From: Hymenobacter properus
GTDB lineage: Bacteria > Bacteroidota > Bacteroidia > Cytophagales > Hymenobacteraceae
Direction: 5' to 3'
NCBI RefSeq assembly: GCF_015694735.1
Contig: NZ_JADQDP010000002.1
Span: 1,240,001 to 1,304,000 of the forward strand
Length of the DNA stretch: 64,000 nt
In this document: positions 17,621 through 25,887 of the stretch, piece after piece
Layout of the letters: each line of letters begins with the position of its first letter
Numbering within the stretch: the stretch's first letter is position 1
The notes under the pieces: model-generated
The model's database searches: none
Seen by the model: only the letters and a program-made list of their open reading frames with translations
Told to the model about the DNA's origin: nothing
Translations under genes and position numbers: made by a program

Positions 17621-19474
17621 TTACTCCTCGTCCACGTCGGGCGAGGTTTCAAACAGCTCGGGCTGCGTTTTGTGCAGCGTTTGGTACTGCTCGGGCGTAA
17701 GGAAGATATATCCCTCGCCGTCGAGGCAGTCGTAAAACTGGCCGGGCGCGTGCTGCTCGCGCAAGGCGCGCTTGATGATGTCCACAAAACCGGTATCGAG
17801 CCAGTCGGAACTCATTTTTAGCCGGGTAGCGTACGTTTGGGCGCCCAGGCGGAAGCCGTAGGGAAACGTGGCTTTCTCCGGCAAATCGGGGTTGAAGCCG
17901 TCCTTGATTTGGGTGGGCGCGAAGCCGCCGCGCGAAATGGCAGCCAGTGCCCGGGTGCGCTCGGCGTAGGGCGCGGGCGACAAGGCCGATTCCCAGTCGA
18001 TGGGGTGAATGACATCGGGAAAACTCAGCAGCACGGCGGCGAAGCTGGTTTTGTGGCCGAGCAGGGCTTTGGCCCGCCCGCGCGCCAACTCGGCGGCCGA
18101 GAGGTGCGAGAGCAGGCCCAGGTGCTGGTAGCCGGCAATGAGCTGGTCGATATGGGCGGAGCTGAACCGGTTGTCGTGCGATTCTTTGGACAGTAAGTAG
18201 GATGCTGGCCCCCATAGCTCGCGCTGGGGCTGCGTCATGGCAATCAGGCCCAGCCGCTCGTTGCCGTACACCGATTGGGCATCGGGCGTGTAAGCGCGGT
18301 AGAGGCGCAACGCAGAGTTCTGGTCGGCCAGCCATTGGTTGAGGCTGCGCGTGAAATGCTCGCCTACTTCGGCGCCCAAAGATGGCGGGCTGGTGCCGTC
18401 TTTGCGGATGAAATCCTGCAAAAACGTGTCCTCGTATTGCCGGCCGTTGGCCCGGAAACGAATGGTGACGTTCTGGGTCAGCACTGCCGGGTCCTGGCCG
18501 TCGGTGCGCGTCGTCACCCGCAAATCGGTGTAGCGAAAACCCGGCAGTAAGGCCGGCAGTTGCGCGAAAAGCGCCGGGTACAGCGCCATCGGCTGGCGCG
18601 GCAGCCGGCGCAGGTCGAAGATGCGGCCCCGTTCGCAATACGTCAGCAAGTCAAAGGGCTGATACAGCTCATACGGCCGATAGGCCCGCACCAACTGCGC
18701 GTGCCGGGCGCCCGATAGCAGGCCGGCTTGCCGCAAGCGGCCCAACCAACGCAGCTGGACGGCTTTGTCGCGGGTGTAGGTGTTGCGGCGCTGACCCAGC
18801 TGCAATTGGCGCCGCAGCTCCTCATACACGGGGTTTTCAATGAGGCCCAGCTCGAACAAGTCGCGCGCCGTGCGGGTGCGCGTTTTGCCGAACACACTGC
18901 GTCGCTCGCCAATCCAGTGGTTCATCGCCGGCTGGGCCGACAGGGGCGGGTAGATGGTACAGCCCAATTGCCCCACGGAGTCCTCGGCGGGCACGGCTTC
19001 TTCCAGGCGCAGGCGCGCCGGCAGCTGCTGCAGATACCAGCGCTGCGCGGCCGCGGTGTCGTGATGAAAGCGCTTCAGGGCCGCCGCGTAGCGGCGCGCC
19101 AGCTGGCCGCGGGGCCGGCCGGCGGGCACGTCGGCGCTGTCGTCGGTGGCCACGAGGTCTTGCAGCATTTCCTCGTTGTAGGTTCGGTATTGAAATTCCC
19201 GCTCGAAGGCTTCGGTGCAGAACGCCAGTATGCCGGCTGGCCCGTTGGAGCTGATTTGGGTGACTTGCTCGCTGAAGAGCGAGTCGGTATCCCACACCCG
19301 GAGGCTGTCCTTACGCATCCGGCGCAGCAGCTCGGCGCGGCCTGTGGCATTCAACAGCCCGCGCTGGTATAGCTTGTCGGCAAAAGCGGCGTTGGGCCCG
19401 GCGGTTCGGCGGCCGGTCCACCACACGCCGGCTGCCAGCAGCAGCGCCAAGCCCAGGATGAGCAGTGCTTTCAT
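17621..19474 (-). CDS. uncharacterised membrane-anchored protein with repeated helical motifs
   Basis: The protein is 617 residues. An N-terminal membrane segment (ALLILGLALLLAAGVWW, about 3-19) leads into a long soluble region with no domain I recognise. I see a loosely repeated pattern of Leu-x3-Gly-Leu/Ile followed by Glu/Gln-Leu a few residues on: LYQRGLLNATGRAELLRR (about 35-52), LFELGLIENPVYEELRRQ (about 206), RLRQAGLLSGARHAQLVRAY (about 247) and YQHLGLLSHLSAAELARG (about 448). This resembles short SHOCT-like helical hairpins, which is inference. It is the last gene of an apparent operon with the small membrane protein and the SerB-SerA fusion. The function is unknown. Confidence 0.8.
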   Translation of the reverse strand: MKALLILGLALLLAAGVWWTGRRTAGPNAAFADKLYQRGLLNATGRAELLRRMRKDSLRVWDTDSLFSEQVTQISSNGPAGILAFCTEAFEREFQYRTYNEEMLQDLVATDDSADVPAGRPRGQLARRYAAALKRFHHDTAAAQRWYLQQLPARLRLEEAVPAEDSVGQLGCTIYPPLSAQPAMNHWIGERRSVFGKTRTRTARDLFELGLIENPVYEELRRQLQLGQRRNTYTRDKAVQLRWLGRLRQAGLLSGARHAQLVRAYRPYELYQPFDLLTYCERGRIFDLRRLPRQPMALYPALFAQLPALLPGFRYTDLRVTTRTDGQDPAVLTQNVTIRFRANGRQYEDTFLQDFIRKDGTSPPSLGAEVGEHFTRSLNQWLADQNSALRLYRAYTPDAQSVYGNERLGLIAMTQPQRELWGPASYLLSKESHDNRFSSAHIDQLIAGYQHLGLLSHLSAAELARGRAKALLGHKTSFAAVLLSFPDVIHPIDWESALSPAPYAERTRALAAISRGGFAPTQIKDGFNPDLPEKATFPYGFRLGAQTYATRLKMSSDWLDTGFVDIIKRALREQHAPGQFYDCLDGEGYIFLTPEQYQTLHKTQPELFETSPDVDEE

Positions 19475-19513
19475 TGTGAATCGGATAAAGCCGGGTTCTA
19501 AAACCTGATTTTG

Positions 19514-19846
19514 CTACCGTTGATATTTGCTTTTGCGCTTCACAACGCGATGTCCATTGGCGGCTTGCCGCAAAGCCTTTTGCCGTTCCTTGGCCCGTTC
19601 GGCTCGCACAAGCACGATGCGCAACAAGCCAAGACCGATAAACGGCGCGCCAATCCAGAACAGCATGGCAGGCTCGGCGGTGACGGGGCCACTGCTGCCC
19701 CGGCCGCCAGGCATTGGGAAATGCTCAACGCCGCGCCAGCGCAGCAGCAAGCCCAGGCTCACGAAAAACAAGCCCGGCCAGAACAAGAACAGGTCTTCAT
19801 GAAACAGCAGACGCCCCAGCCGCGATAATATTCGGGGGCGCCACAT
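19514..19846 (-). CDS. small membrane protein, two predicted membrane segments
   Basis: The protein is 110 residues with hydrophobic stretches at about 19-35 (LFLFWPGLFFVSLGLLL) and 62-80 (MLFWIGAPFIGLGLLRIVLV). A basic tail, rich in Arg and Lys, follows (RAERAKERQKALRQ). The loop between the segments holds a glycine-rich MPGGRGSSGP stretch. No family is recognised. Its start codon lies one base after the stop of the upstream SerB-SerA gene, so the two are almost certainly co-transcribed and may be translationally coupled. It ends about 40 bases before the 617-residue gene. Confidence 0.75.
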   Translation of the reverse strand: MWRPRILSRLGRLLFHEDLFLFWPGLFFVSLGLLLRWRGVEHFPMPGGRGSSGPVTAEPAMLFWIGAPFIGLGLLRIVLVRAERAKERQKALRQAANGHRVVKRKSKYQR

Positions 19847-19847
19847 C

Positions 19848-21749
19848 TTAATACAGCACCCGGAATTTGATGGTGTGCGCCACCGCGCGCAGGGCCTGAA
19901 TTACTTCCTGGTCGTACTGCCGGTCGATGTCCGTAATCACGTAGCCGATGTGCTCGTTGGTTTTCAGGTACTGACCCAGGATGTTGACGTGGTGCTGGGC
20001 CAACACGTTGTTGATGTTGGCCAACACGCCGGGCACGTTGGCGTGGATGTGGATGAGGCGGTGGGCCTGTTGGGCCGGCAGCTGGATGTTGGGGAAATTG
20101 ACCGACTGCTGCGTGTTGCCGGTGTTGATGTACTGCATGATGCGCTCGGGCACGAACTCAGCAATGTTGCGCTGGGCCTCGGCAGTGCTGCCGCCGATGT
20201 GAGGCGTTAGCAGCACGTTGGGCAGGCCGCGTAGCTCGTTCTCGAAGCTCTCGCTGTTCGTTTTCGGCTCGTAGGGAAATACGTCGACAGCCGCGCCGCC
20301 CAGGTGGCCCGAGCGCAGGGCGGCGGCCAGGGCGGGCACGTCCACCACGTGGCCGCGGGCGTTGTTGAGGAACAGGGCGCCTTTTTTCATCAGGGCAAAC
20401 TCCTTTTCGCCGATGTAATTGGTGTTTTCAGCGCGCCCGTCGATGTGCAGCGTCACTACGTCCGATTGTTCCAGCAATTCTTCCAACGTGCGGCACTTCA
20501 CGGCGTTGCCGAGCTGCAGCTTTTCGGCCACGTCGAAGTACACCACTTTCATGCCCACGGCCTCGGCCACCACGCTCAGCTGCGCACCGATGTTGCCGTA
20601 GCCCACAATGCCCAGCGTCTTGCCGCGAATCTCAAACGAGCCGCTGGCCGACTTGTCCCACTCGCCAGCGTGCATCTTCGGATTCTTTTCCGGAATGCGC
20701 CGGGCGAGCACGATGATTTCGCCTAGTGCCAGCTCCACCACCGAGCGGGTGTTCGAAAAGGGCGCGTTGAACACCGCCACGCCCTTTTTCATGGCGCCGG
20801 TCAGGTCAATCTGGTTGGTGCCAATGCAGAACGCTCCAATGGCAATCAGGCGGTTGGCGGCGTCGAGTACGCGCTGCGTCACCTGCGTTTTTGAGCGGAT
20901 ACCCAAGATGCTTACGCCCTCAATGCGCGCCATCAATTCGTCCTCATCGAGGCCGCCGGGCACGGTATCCACCTGGTAGCCTTCGGCCAGAAAAAGCTCT
21001 TTGGCCCGGGCGTCGGGGTTTTCCAGTAGCAGCACCTTGATGCGGTTCTTAGGGTATGATAAAGTCATGGGAAGTTTTAGTTGGTACAAAAACTCGTCGA
21101 AAGTTGGGAGAACTTCGTCGGCTTGTGCTACTACTGTGGGGCGCGTAACGTTTTCAGTGTAAGCGTAGAAACGATGGGCCAGGCCAGCTTCGCGAATCTG
21201 GTAGTCGGTATAACCGTCGCCGAGCACGTACACCGGCCCGTCCAAATCGAGCAGCACAAGCTGGCGAATCTTGCCGCCGTCGCGGCTCAGCACGTTCTGC
21301 GGGTCGCAGCCGGTGATGTTGCCGCCCTCGTCGAAGGTAAAGGTGTTGGCCAGCACGTGCTCGGGGGCAATGCCGAAGTCGGCTACCACGGGCTCGATGA
21401 ACTCGCGGAAGCCGCTGCTCACCACGTAAATGCGGTCGGCAAACTGCCGGAAGAAGTTACCGTTGCGCCGGATGCTCTCGCTCACCTTGGTTTTGAGGCG
21501 GGCTACCAGCGGCGCCAAGTGCGCCCGGTTGGCCCCCAGCAGCGCCAGCCGCCGGCTTAATGATTCCTGGAAGCCGATTTCGCCGGCCATGCCCTGGTCG
21601 GTGAGGGCCCGGATTTGGGCCACGCGCTCGGCCGCGTCGGGCCGTCCGGCCAGGGCAATGTCGGCCAGCTCATCCAGCCCTTCGACCTGGGTGAAGGTGC
21701 TGTCGAAATCGAAAACGAGGTAGGGCAGGGGAGCGGCGGGGGCGGACAT
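19848..21749 (-). CDS. phosphoserine phosphatase-phosphoglycerate dehydrogenase fusion
   Basis: The protein is 633 residues from the ATG at 21749, chosen because it opens just before the HAD motif. The N-terminal part (about 8-215) is a HAD phosphatase of SerB type: VFDFDSTF with the nucleophile Asp14 and Asp16, VVSSGFREFI, and VLGDGYTDYQIREAG. After a short linker the C-terminal part (about 240-630) is a SerA-type D-3-phosphoglycerate dehydrogenase: IVGYGNIGAQ (NAD fold), NNARGHVVD, TPHIGGSTAEAQ with the catalytic histidine, and a C-terminal ACT-like domain (HANVPGVLANINNVLAQHHV) that usually binds serine as feedback inhibitor. The two activities are the first and last steps of serine synthesis; the middle step (SerC) is not here. 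It heads a three-gene operon. Confidence 0.92.
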   Translation of the reverse strand: MSAPAAPLPYLVFDFDSTFTQVEGLDELADIALAGRPDAAERVAQIRALTDQGMAGEIGFQESLSRRLALLGANRAHLAPLVARLKTKVSESIRRNGNFFRQFADRIYVVSSGFREFIEPVVADFGIAPEHVLANTFTFDEGGNITGCDPQNVLSRDGGKIRQLVLLDLDGPVYVLGDGYTDYQIREAGLAHRFYAYTENVTRPTVVAQADEVLPTFDEFLYQLKLPMTLSYPKNRIKVLLLENPDARAKELFLAEGYQVDTVPGGLDEDELMARIEGVSILGIRSKTQVTQRVLDAANRLIAIGAFCIGTNQIDLTGAMKKGVAVFNAPFSNTRSVVELALGEIIVLARRIPEKNPKMHAGEWDKSASGSFEIRGKTLGIVGYGNIGAQLSVVAEAVGMKVVYFDVAEKLQLGNAVKCRTLEELLEQSDVVTLHIDGRAENTNYIGEKEFALMKKGALFLNNARGHVVDVPALAAALRSGHLGGAAVDVFPYEPKTNSESFENELRGLPNVLLTPHIGGSTAEAQRNIAEFVPERIMQYINTGNTQQSVNFPNIQLPAQQAHRLIHIHANVPGVLANINNVLAQHHVNILGQYLKTNEHIGYVITDIDRQYDQEVIQALRAVAHTIKFRVLY

Positions 21750-21804
21750 GTCCGCAAAGATGGGCGAGGTGCTACCTTGGCGCGGCATCTAACCGCTACT
21801 TTTT

Positions 21805-22446
21805 ATGAAACCCGTGCTGCTGTTGCTGTTGGCTTTGCTGCTGAAATTGCCGGCCGGCGCACCGCTTAAAGTGCGCGTCACACTCAGCCCGCTAACAAAA
21901 ACGGCTTATGAGCAAGCAAAGAAGGCGGCCATTGTGACCAAGCCGACGCTGACGTTCCCGCTGAAGAAGCATAAGGGGCGGATAGTGATTCCGACAGCCA
22001 AGGGCCCGAAAGTTTTCCAGGATGTGCAGAAGGCCGATGATGAAACCGCCACTACCACCTACCAGTATCTAGGCTACTTGGAGAAGCTGCGGTTACATGT
22101 GCTGCAAATTCAACTTTGGGAAACTTCTGAATATGAACTGATAGATGCTCGCGGCAACATCACGGAGCTATGGAGCCCGCCCACCTGTTCGCCACAAATG
22201 CAATATCTGATGACGGTGTCGGGCAGCTTGGAATACGAAATGATGCCCAACGGTTTGCAGTTGTTTCGGTGCGCGCCGGTGGGGCTGCAGAAAGTGTGGG
22301 AACTGGCGCCCACCACTTGGGCACCGGATGAGGCCAGCACCTTCTGGGCTTCGGAAAGCACCGTATTTATCAAACAGAAACGCTACCCCAAACAGGATGT
22401 GAGCAAGAAGCCCTACTTCACGTATGCGAAGCTCACGATTCATTGA
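21805..22446 (+). CDS. hypothetical exported protein
   Basis: The protein is 213 residues. The first 19 form a signal-like segment (MKPVLLLLLALLLKLPAGAP). The mature region begins lysine-rich (TKTAYEQAKKAAIVTKPTLT) and then alternates short strands. GC content is lower than its neighbours and codon use is less biased. It is divergent from the SerB-SerA operon with only 55 bases between start codons. The intergenic region reads TACCTTGG, one base from the -7 consensus. I recognise no family and see no catalytic motif. It should be periplasmic or outer-membrane associated. Confidence 0.7.
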   Translation: MKPVLLLLLALLLKLPAGAPLKVRVTLSPLTKTAYEQAKKAAIVTKPTLTFPLKKHKGRIVIPTAKGPKVFQDVQKADDETATTTYQYLGYLEKLRLHVLQIQLWETSEYELIDARGNITELWSPPTCSPQMQYLMTVSGSLEYEMMPNGLQLFRCAPVGLQKVWELAPTTWAPDEASTFWASESTVFIKQKRYPKQDVSKKPYFTYAKLTIH

Positions 22447-22463
22447 AAACCCAAATACGAGGG

Positions 22464-22823
22464 ATGCCCCAGCGCCTGCTTTTCGTGTACAACGCCGACG
22501 CGGGGCTGCTGGCGGTCCTGAAGGACACCTTCCACAAAATCCTTTCGCCGGCCACGTATGCCTGCGCGCTGTGCGCCGTCACCTACGGCGCCACCAGCAT
22601 GCGGCCCGAGTGGCGTGCGTTCATCAAGAAGCTGCCCGTGCCGGTCGATTTTTTGCATCGCGACGAGTTTGCGCGGGCTTATCCGGTGTGGGCGGCGCAC
22701 CCGTTGCCGGCCGCTTTTGCCGTAGCCGAAACGGGTGCGCTAAAGCCTTTTATCGAAGCGGAAGAGATGAATGCCGCCGACTTAAACGGCCTCATGGAAT
22801 TGGTGCGCCAAAAGCTGGCGTAG
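22464..22823 (+). CDS. conserved hypothetical protein with CxxC motif
   Basis: The protein is 119 residues from the ATG at 22464. A TTG at 22443 overlaps the previous stop and would add seven residues, but the ATG leads straight into a beta strand (RLLFVYNADAGLLAVLKDTF). The conserved-looking core is HKILSPATYACALCAVTYG, with a CxxC pair that could bind metal or form a disulfide. There is no signal peptide, so it is probably cytoplasmic. The family is one I associate with unannotated Bacteroidota proteins; its function is unknown to me. It follows the exported protein gene closely and may be co-transcribed. Confidence 0.75.
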   Translation: MPQRLLFVYNADAGLLAVLKDTFHKILSPATYACALCAVTYGATSMRPEWRAFIKKLPVPVDFLHRDEFARAYPVWAAHPLPAAFAVAETGALKPFIEAEEMNAADLNGLMELVRQKLA

Positions 22824-22840
22824 GGGCAGGGCCGCGCCGT

Positions 22841-22848
22841 TACCTTTG
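22841..22848 (+). promoter_or_regulatory. -7 promoter element (TACCTTTG) of the M1 peptidase
   Basis: TACCTTTG exactly fits TAnnTTTG, 53 bases before the ATG at 22902. No clear -33 TTG was seen. Confidence 0.6.
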
Positions 22849-22901
22849 GCAAGAAAATAGGCGGTTCTCGCGCTTTTTACCATCATTCTATTCCTTTTTT
22901 C

Positions 22902-24893
22902 ATGAAATTTCCTTTTTGGCTGGGGGCGGCGCTGCTCATGGCGGGCCCGGCGCTGGCGCAGTCTCAGCAGCCGGTGCCCACGGGGCCGGCATTTGATGCC
23001 CGCGCGCTGTTCGACCCCTCTTTTATTGAGCAGTTGAGCACGCCCACGCGCACGGCCGGCGGCCAGCCCGGCGCCCAGTACTGGCAAAACGCAGCCGACT
23101 ACAAAATCGACGCCCGCCTCGACGAGAAAGCGGCCCGCGTGACGGCCACGGCCAGCATTACCTACACCAACAACTCACCCGACGCGCTGGCCTTTGTGTG
23201 GCTGCAACTCGACCAGAACCTGTACCGCACCAACTCGCGCGGGGCGGCAGCTACCTCGGTGGCCGGTGGGCGCTTCGGCAACTCGGCGCGCGGCTTTCAG
23301 GGCGGCGACTCGCTGCAGACGGTGAATATTGAGCTGCACGGCAAGAAGCTCAAAGCCAACTACCGGGTGCAGGACACGCGCATGCAAATCATCCTGCCCG
23401 AGCCGATGAAGCCCAAGGGCGACAAGCTCAAAATCGACATCGCCTACGGCTTCAACGTGCCCGAATACGGCTCCGACCGCCTGGGCCGTCTAAAAACCAA
23501 AAATGGCGAAATCTTCGAAATTGCGCAGTGGTACCCGCGCATGGCCGTGTACGACGACGTGGAGGGCTGGAACACGCTGCCCTACATGGTGGCCGAGTTT
23601 TACCTCGAATACGGCAACTTCGACTACACCGTGAACGTGCCAGCCAACTACCTGGTGGGTGGCTCGGGCGAACTGGTGAACCCCGCCGAGGTGCTCACCA
23701 GCGCCCAGCAGAGCCGCCTGGCTAAAGCCGCCGGCTCGGACCAGACCGTGCTGGTGCGCTCGGTGGATGAGGTGACGCAAGCCAACTCGCGCCCCGCCGG
23801 CAAAAACGGCCGCCTGACCTGGCACTTCAAGTGCCAGCGGGCGCGCGACGTGGCCTGGGCTGCTTCGGCGGCCTTTGTGTGGGACGCGGCCAAGATGAAC
23901 CTGCCCAGCGGGCGCAAGTCGCTGGCCATGTCGCTCTACCCGGCCGAAGTGGCGCAGGACACGGCCTGGAACCGGAGCACCGAGTACGTGAAGAAGAGCA
24001 TTGAGTACAACTCGAAGCAGTGGTACGAATACACTTACCCGGTGGCCACGAACGTGGCCGGCATCGTGGGCGGCATGGAGTACCCGGGTATTGTGTTTTG
24101 TGGCTCACGGGCCCGCAAGGCCGGCCTTTACAGCGTGACGGACCACGAGTTTGGCCACAACTGGTTCCCGATGATTGTGGGCTCGAACGAGCGCAAGTAC
24201 CCGTGGATGGACGAGGGCTTCAACACCTTCATCAACATGCTGTCAAGCAGGGCCTTCAACAACGGCGAGTATGCCAAGCAGCTGAACGACACCGCCCGGC
24301 TGGTGGCCGGCAACATCCGCTACATGGCCGACCCTGCCACCGACCCGCCCTACACTGTACCCGATGTGACCCAGCCCAATCACCTGGGCTACGCCGCCTA
24401 CAGCAAGATGGGCTACGGCCTACTGCTGCTGCGCTCCGAGATTCTCGGGCCTGAGCGGTTCGACTACGCCTTTCGCACCTACATCAAGCGCTGGGCATTC
24501 AAGCACCCGCAGCCCAAGGACTTTTTCCGAACGATGAACGAGGCCAGCGGCGAGGATTTGAGTTGGTTCTGGCGCGAGTGGGTGTACAACAACTGGATTC
24601 TGGACCAGGCCGTGACCACCGTCACCTATGTGAACCAGGACCCCGCCCAGGGTGCCCTCATCACCATCGAAAACCGCGGCCAGGCCGCCATGCCCGTGAC
24701 GGCCGACGTGACCGAAACCGGCGGCAAAACCACTCGTGTGAAGCTGCCGGTCGAAATTTGGCAGCGCGGCGGCACCTGGACCTTCCGCTACAACTCCACC
24801 ACGCCGCTCACGCAGGTGCGCCTCAACGCTACCAAGCTGCTGCCCGATGCAAACCCCGGCAACAACGTGTGGCGTGCGCAGGTGCTGCGTTGA
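22902..24893 (+). CDS. M1-family metallopeptidase (aminopeptidase N-like), exported
   Basis: The protein is 663 residues with a signal peptide ending near ALAQ (residue 20). An N-terminal beta-rich domain covers about 45-290. The zinc peptidase core has HEFGHNW near residue 415 (HExxH) and a third ligand Glu in [15 protein letters not shown], the gluzincin layout of family M1. The usual exopeptidase motif appears as [10 protein letters not shown], close to GAMEN. M1 enzymes remove N-terminal residues from peptides. The signal places this one in the periplasm or outside. It has its own promoter and ends before a family 1 repeat. Confidence 0.93.
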   Translation: MKFPFWLGAALLMAGPALAQSQQPVPTGPAFDARALFDPSFIEQLSTPTRTAGGQPGAQYWQNAADYKIDARLDEKAARVTATASITYTNNSPDALAFVWLQLDQNLYRTNSRGAAATSVAGGRFGNSARGFQGGDSLQTVNIELHGKKLKANYRVQDTRMQIILPEPMKPKGDKLKIDIAYGFNVPEYGSDRLGRLKTKNGEIFEIAQWYPRMAVYDDVEGWNTLPYMVAEFYLEYGNFDYTVNVPANYLVGGSGELVNPAEVLTSAQQSRLAKAAGSDQTVLVRSVDEVTQANSRPAGKNGRLTWHFKCQRARDVAWAASAAFVWDAAKMNLPSGRKSLAMSLYPAEVAQDTAWNRSTEYVKKSIEYNSKQWYEYTYPVATNVAGIVGGMEYPGIVFCGSRARKAGLYSVTDHEFGHNWFPMIVGSNERKYPWMDEGFNTFINMLSSRAFNNGEYAKQLNDTARLVAGNIRYMADPATDPPYTVPDVTQPNHLGYAAYSKMGYGLLLLRSEILGPERFDYAFRTYIKRWAFKHPQPKDFFRTMNEASGEDLSWFWREWVYNNWILDQAVTTVTYVNQDPAQGALITIENRGQAAMPVTADVTETGGKTTRVKLPVEIWQRGGTWTFRYNSTTPLTQVRLNATKLLPDANPGNNVWRAQVLR

Positions 24894-24915
24894 GTTAAAA
24901 GTTAGCAGTCAAGCG

Positions 24916-25022
24916 CAAAGGCGCCTGTCATCCTGAGCGCAGCGAAGGACCTTATCACGCTGGAACGAGATGTTCTGACGTGATAAGGTCCTTCGCTGCG
25001 CTCAGGATGACAGGCGCCTTTG
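24916..25022. repeat. family 1 inverted repeat element, perfect 44-base arms
   Basis: The arms 24916-24959 and 24979-25022 are perfectly complementary over 44 bases, with a 19-base loop. They begin CAAAGGCGCCTGTCATCCTG. The element lies exactly between two convergent genes and is the least-diverged copy in the window. Confidence 0.95.
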
Positions 25023-25038
25023 TGTTTTACTCTTAAGC

Positions 25039-25455
25039 CTAACCCCGGCCCCACTTCTTATTGTACCGCGCCCCGCCAAACAAATACAGCATCAGCGCCC
25101 GTGAATAGCGCAGGATGAGCGGCGTGAGCACCACTGTGACGCCCGTGATGATGGCCACGTACACCCAGGTGTCGGGGTTGTCTAACAGGTAGTAAATCAG
25201 TACGCCCAGCACCAGGAAGGTGGCCACGTTGAAACCGAAGGTGATATACATGGAGCCGAAGTAGAAACCCGGCTCGGGCTCGAAGCTCTGGCCGCACACG
25301 GGGCACTGCGCGGGCATCTGGGCAAACTTGGTGACGTTCCAGGCCGAGGTGCTGAACAAGTGGCCGCGGTGGCAGCGCGGGCAGCGCAGCTTGGCCAGCG
25401 CCAGGGCGGTGGAGTCGACCAGCTCGTAGTTATTAAAATCGGTGGGTTCGTTCAT
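25039..25455 (-). CDS. DUF983 membrane protein
   Basis: The protein is 138 residues from the ATG at 25455. A longer open frame runs on upstream but lies antisense to the transglutaminase gene. The N-terminal half carries a zinc-ribbon-like pair of CxxC motifs (LRCPRCHRGHLF and AQCPVCGQSFEPEPGFYFGS), then two membrane segments (FNVATFLVLGVLIYYLL and VYVAIITGVTVVLTPLILRY). This is the DUF983 layout. Family members are small inner-membrane proteins of unknown function, sometimes linked to cytochrome oxidase assembly. A TAnnTTTG element lies about 100 bases upstream. Confidence 0.88.
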   Translation of the reverse strand: MNEPTDFNNYELVDSTALALAKLRCPRCHRGHLFSTSAWNVTKFAQMPAQCPVCGQSFEPEPGFYFGSMYITFGFNVATFLVLGVLIYYLLDNPDTWVYVAIITGVTVVLTPLILRYSRALMLYLFGGARYNKKWGRG

Positions 25456-25556
25456 AACCGGGCAGGGGAGGAAGACATGGCAATAAAGGCTATACGGGAG
25501 AAGGCGGCCCGCGCCCATGCGCAAGCGGCTGGTGCGGTCCCGCCGCATTAATACCC

Positions 25557-25564
25557 CAAACTTA
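25557..25564 (-). promoter_or_regulatory. -7 promoter element (TAAGTTTG) of the DUF983 gene
   Basis: The minus strand reads TAAGTTTG, an exact TAnnTTTG match, about 100 bases before the ATG at 25455. Confidence 0.6.
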
Positions 25565-25722
25565 CCGGGGGCCGCGCCTTCGCAGCCCGCTTTCGGGGTC
25601 TTACAGAACAAATCAACGCTACTGCCGAATCGCCTCGGGCGTGCTGACAGCCCCGGCAGGTCGGTAGCTTTCGTCGTGAACGCGGGCTGAACTGGCGGAA
25701 GCAGCCACGCGGCCGCCGGTTG

Positions 25723-25730
25723 TACCTTTG
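25723..25730 (+). promoter_or_regulatory. -7 promoter element (TACCTTTG) of the transglutaminase-like gene
   Basis: An exact TAnnTTTG match, about 155 bases before the likely start codon at 25888, giving an unusually long leader for this window. Confidence 0.55.
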
Positions 25731-25887
25731 AGATACTGCTGGGGTCTGGTTGGCCCTGACTGGCGGACGCTTTCCGGGGCGTCGCGTCAACGGGCATCGC
25801 ACGTGGCGTTGGCCGTTGAGTTGAAGCCATTGCGGCTACAATCCAGCTTGGTTGACGCCCGCCAGCAGCGACTAGTTGCCTGTTCTT

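Larger units (their letters stand above)
25456..25887. other. intergenic region between divergent DUF983 and transglutaminase genes
   Basis: About 430 bases holding two opposed promoter elements (25557-25564 minus, 25723-25730 plus). The plus-strand leader of about 150 bases between 25735 and 25887 is long for this genome and could hold a regulatory structure, but I see no recognisable motif. Confidence 0.5.

Noticed and set aside
22443..22463. TTG start for the CxxC protein, overlapping the previous stop
   Set aside because: The ATG at 22464 opens directly onto the first predicted strand. The TTG form remains possible because of the overlap, but I judged it less likely.
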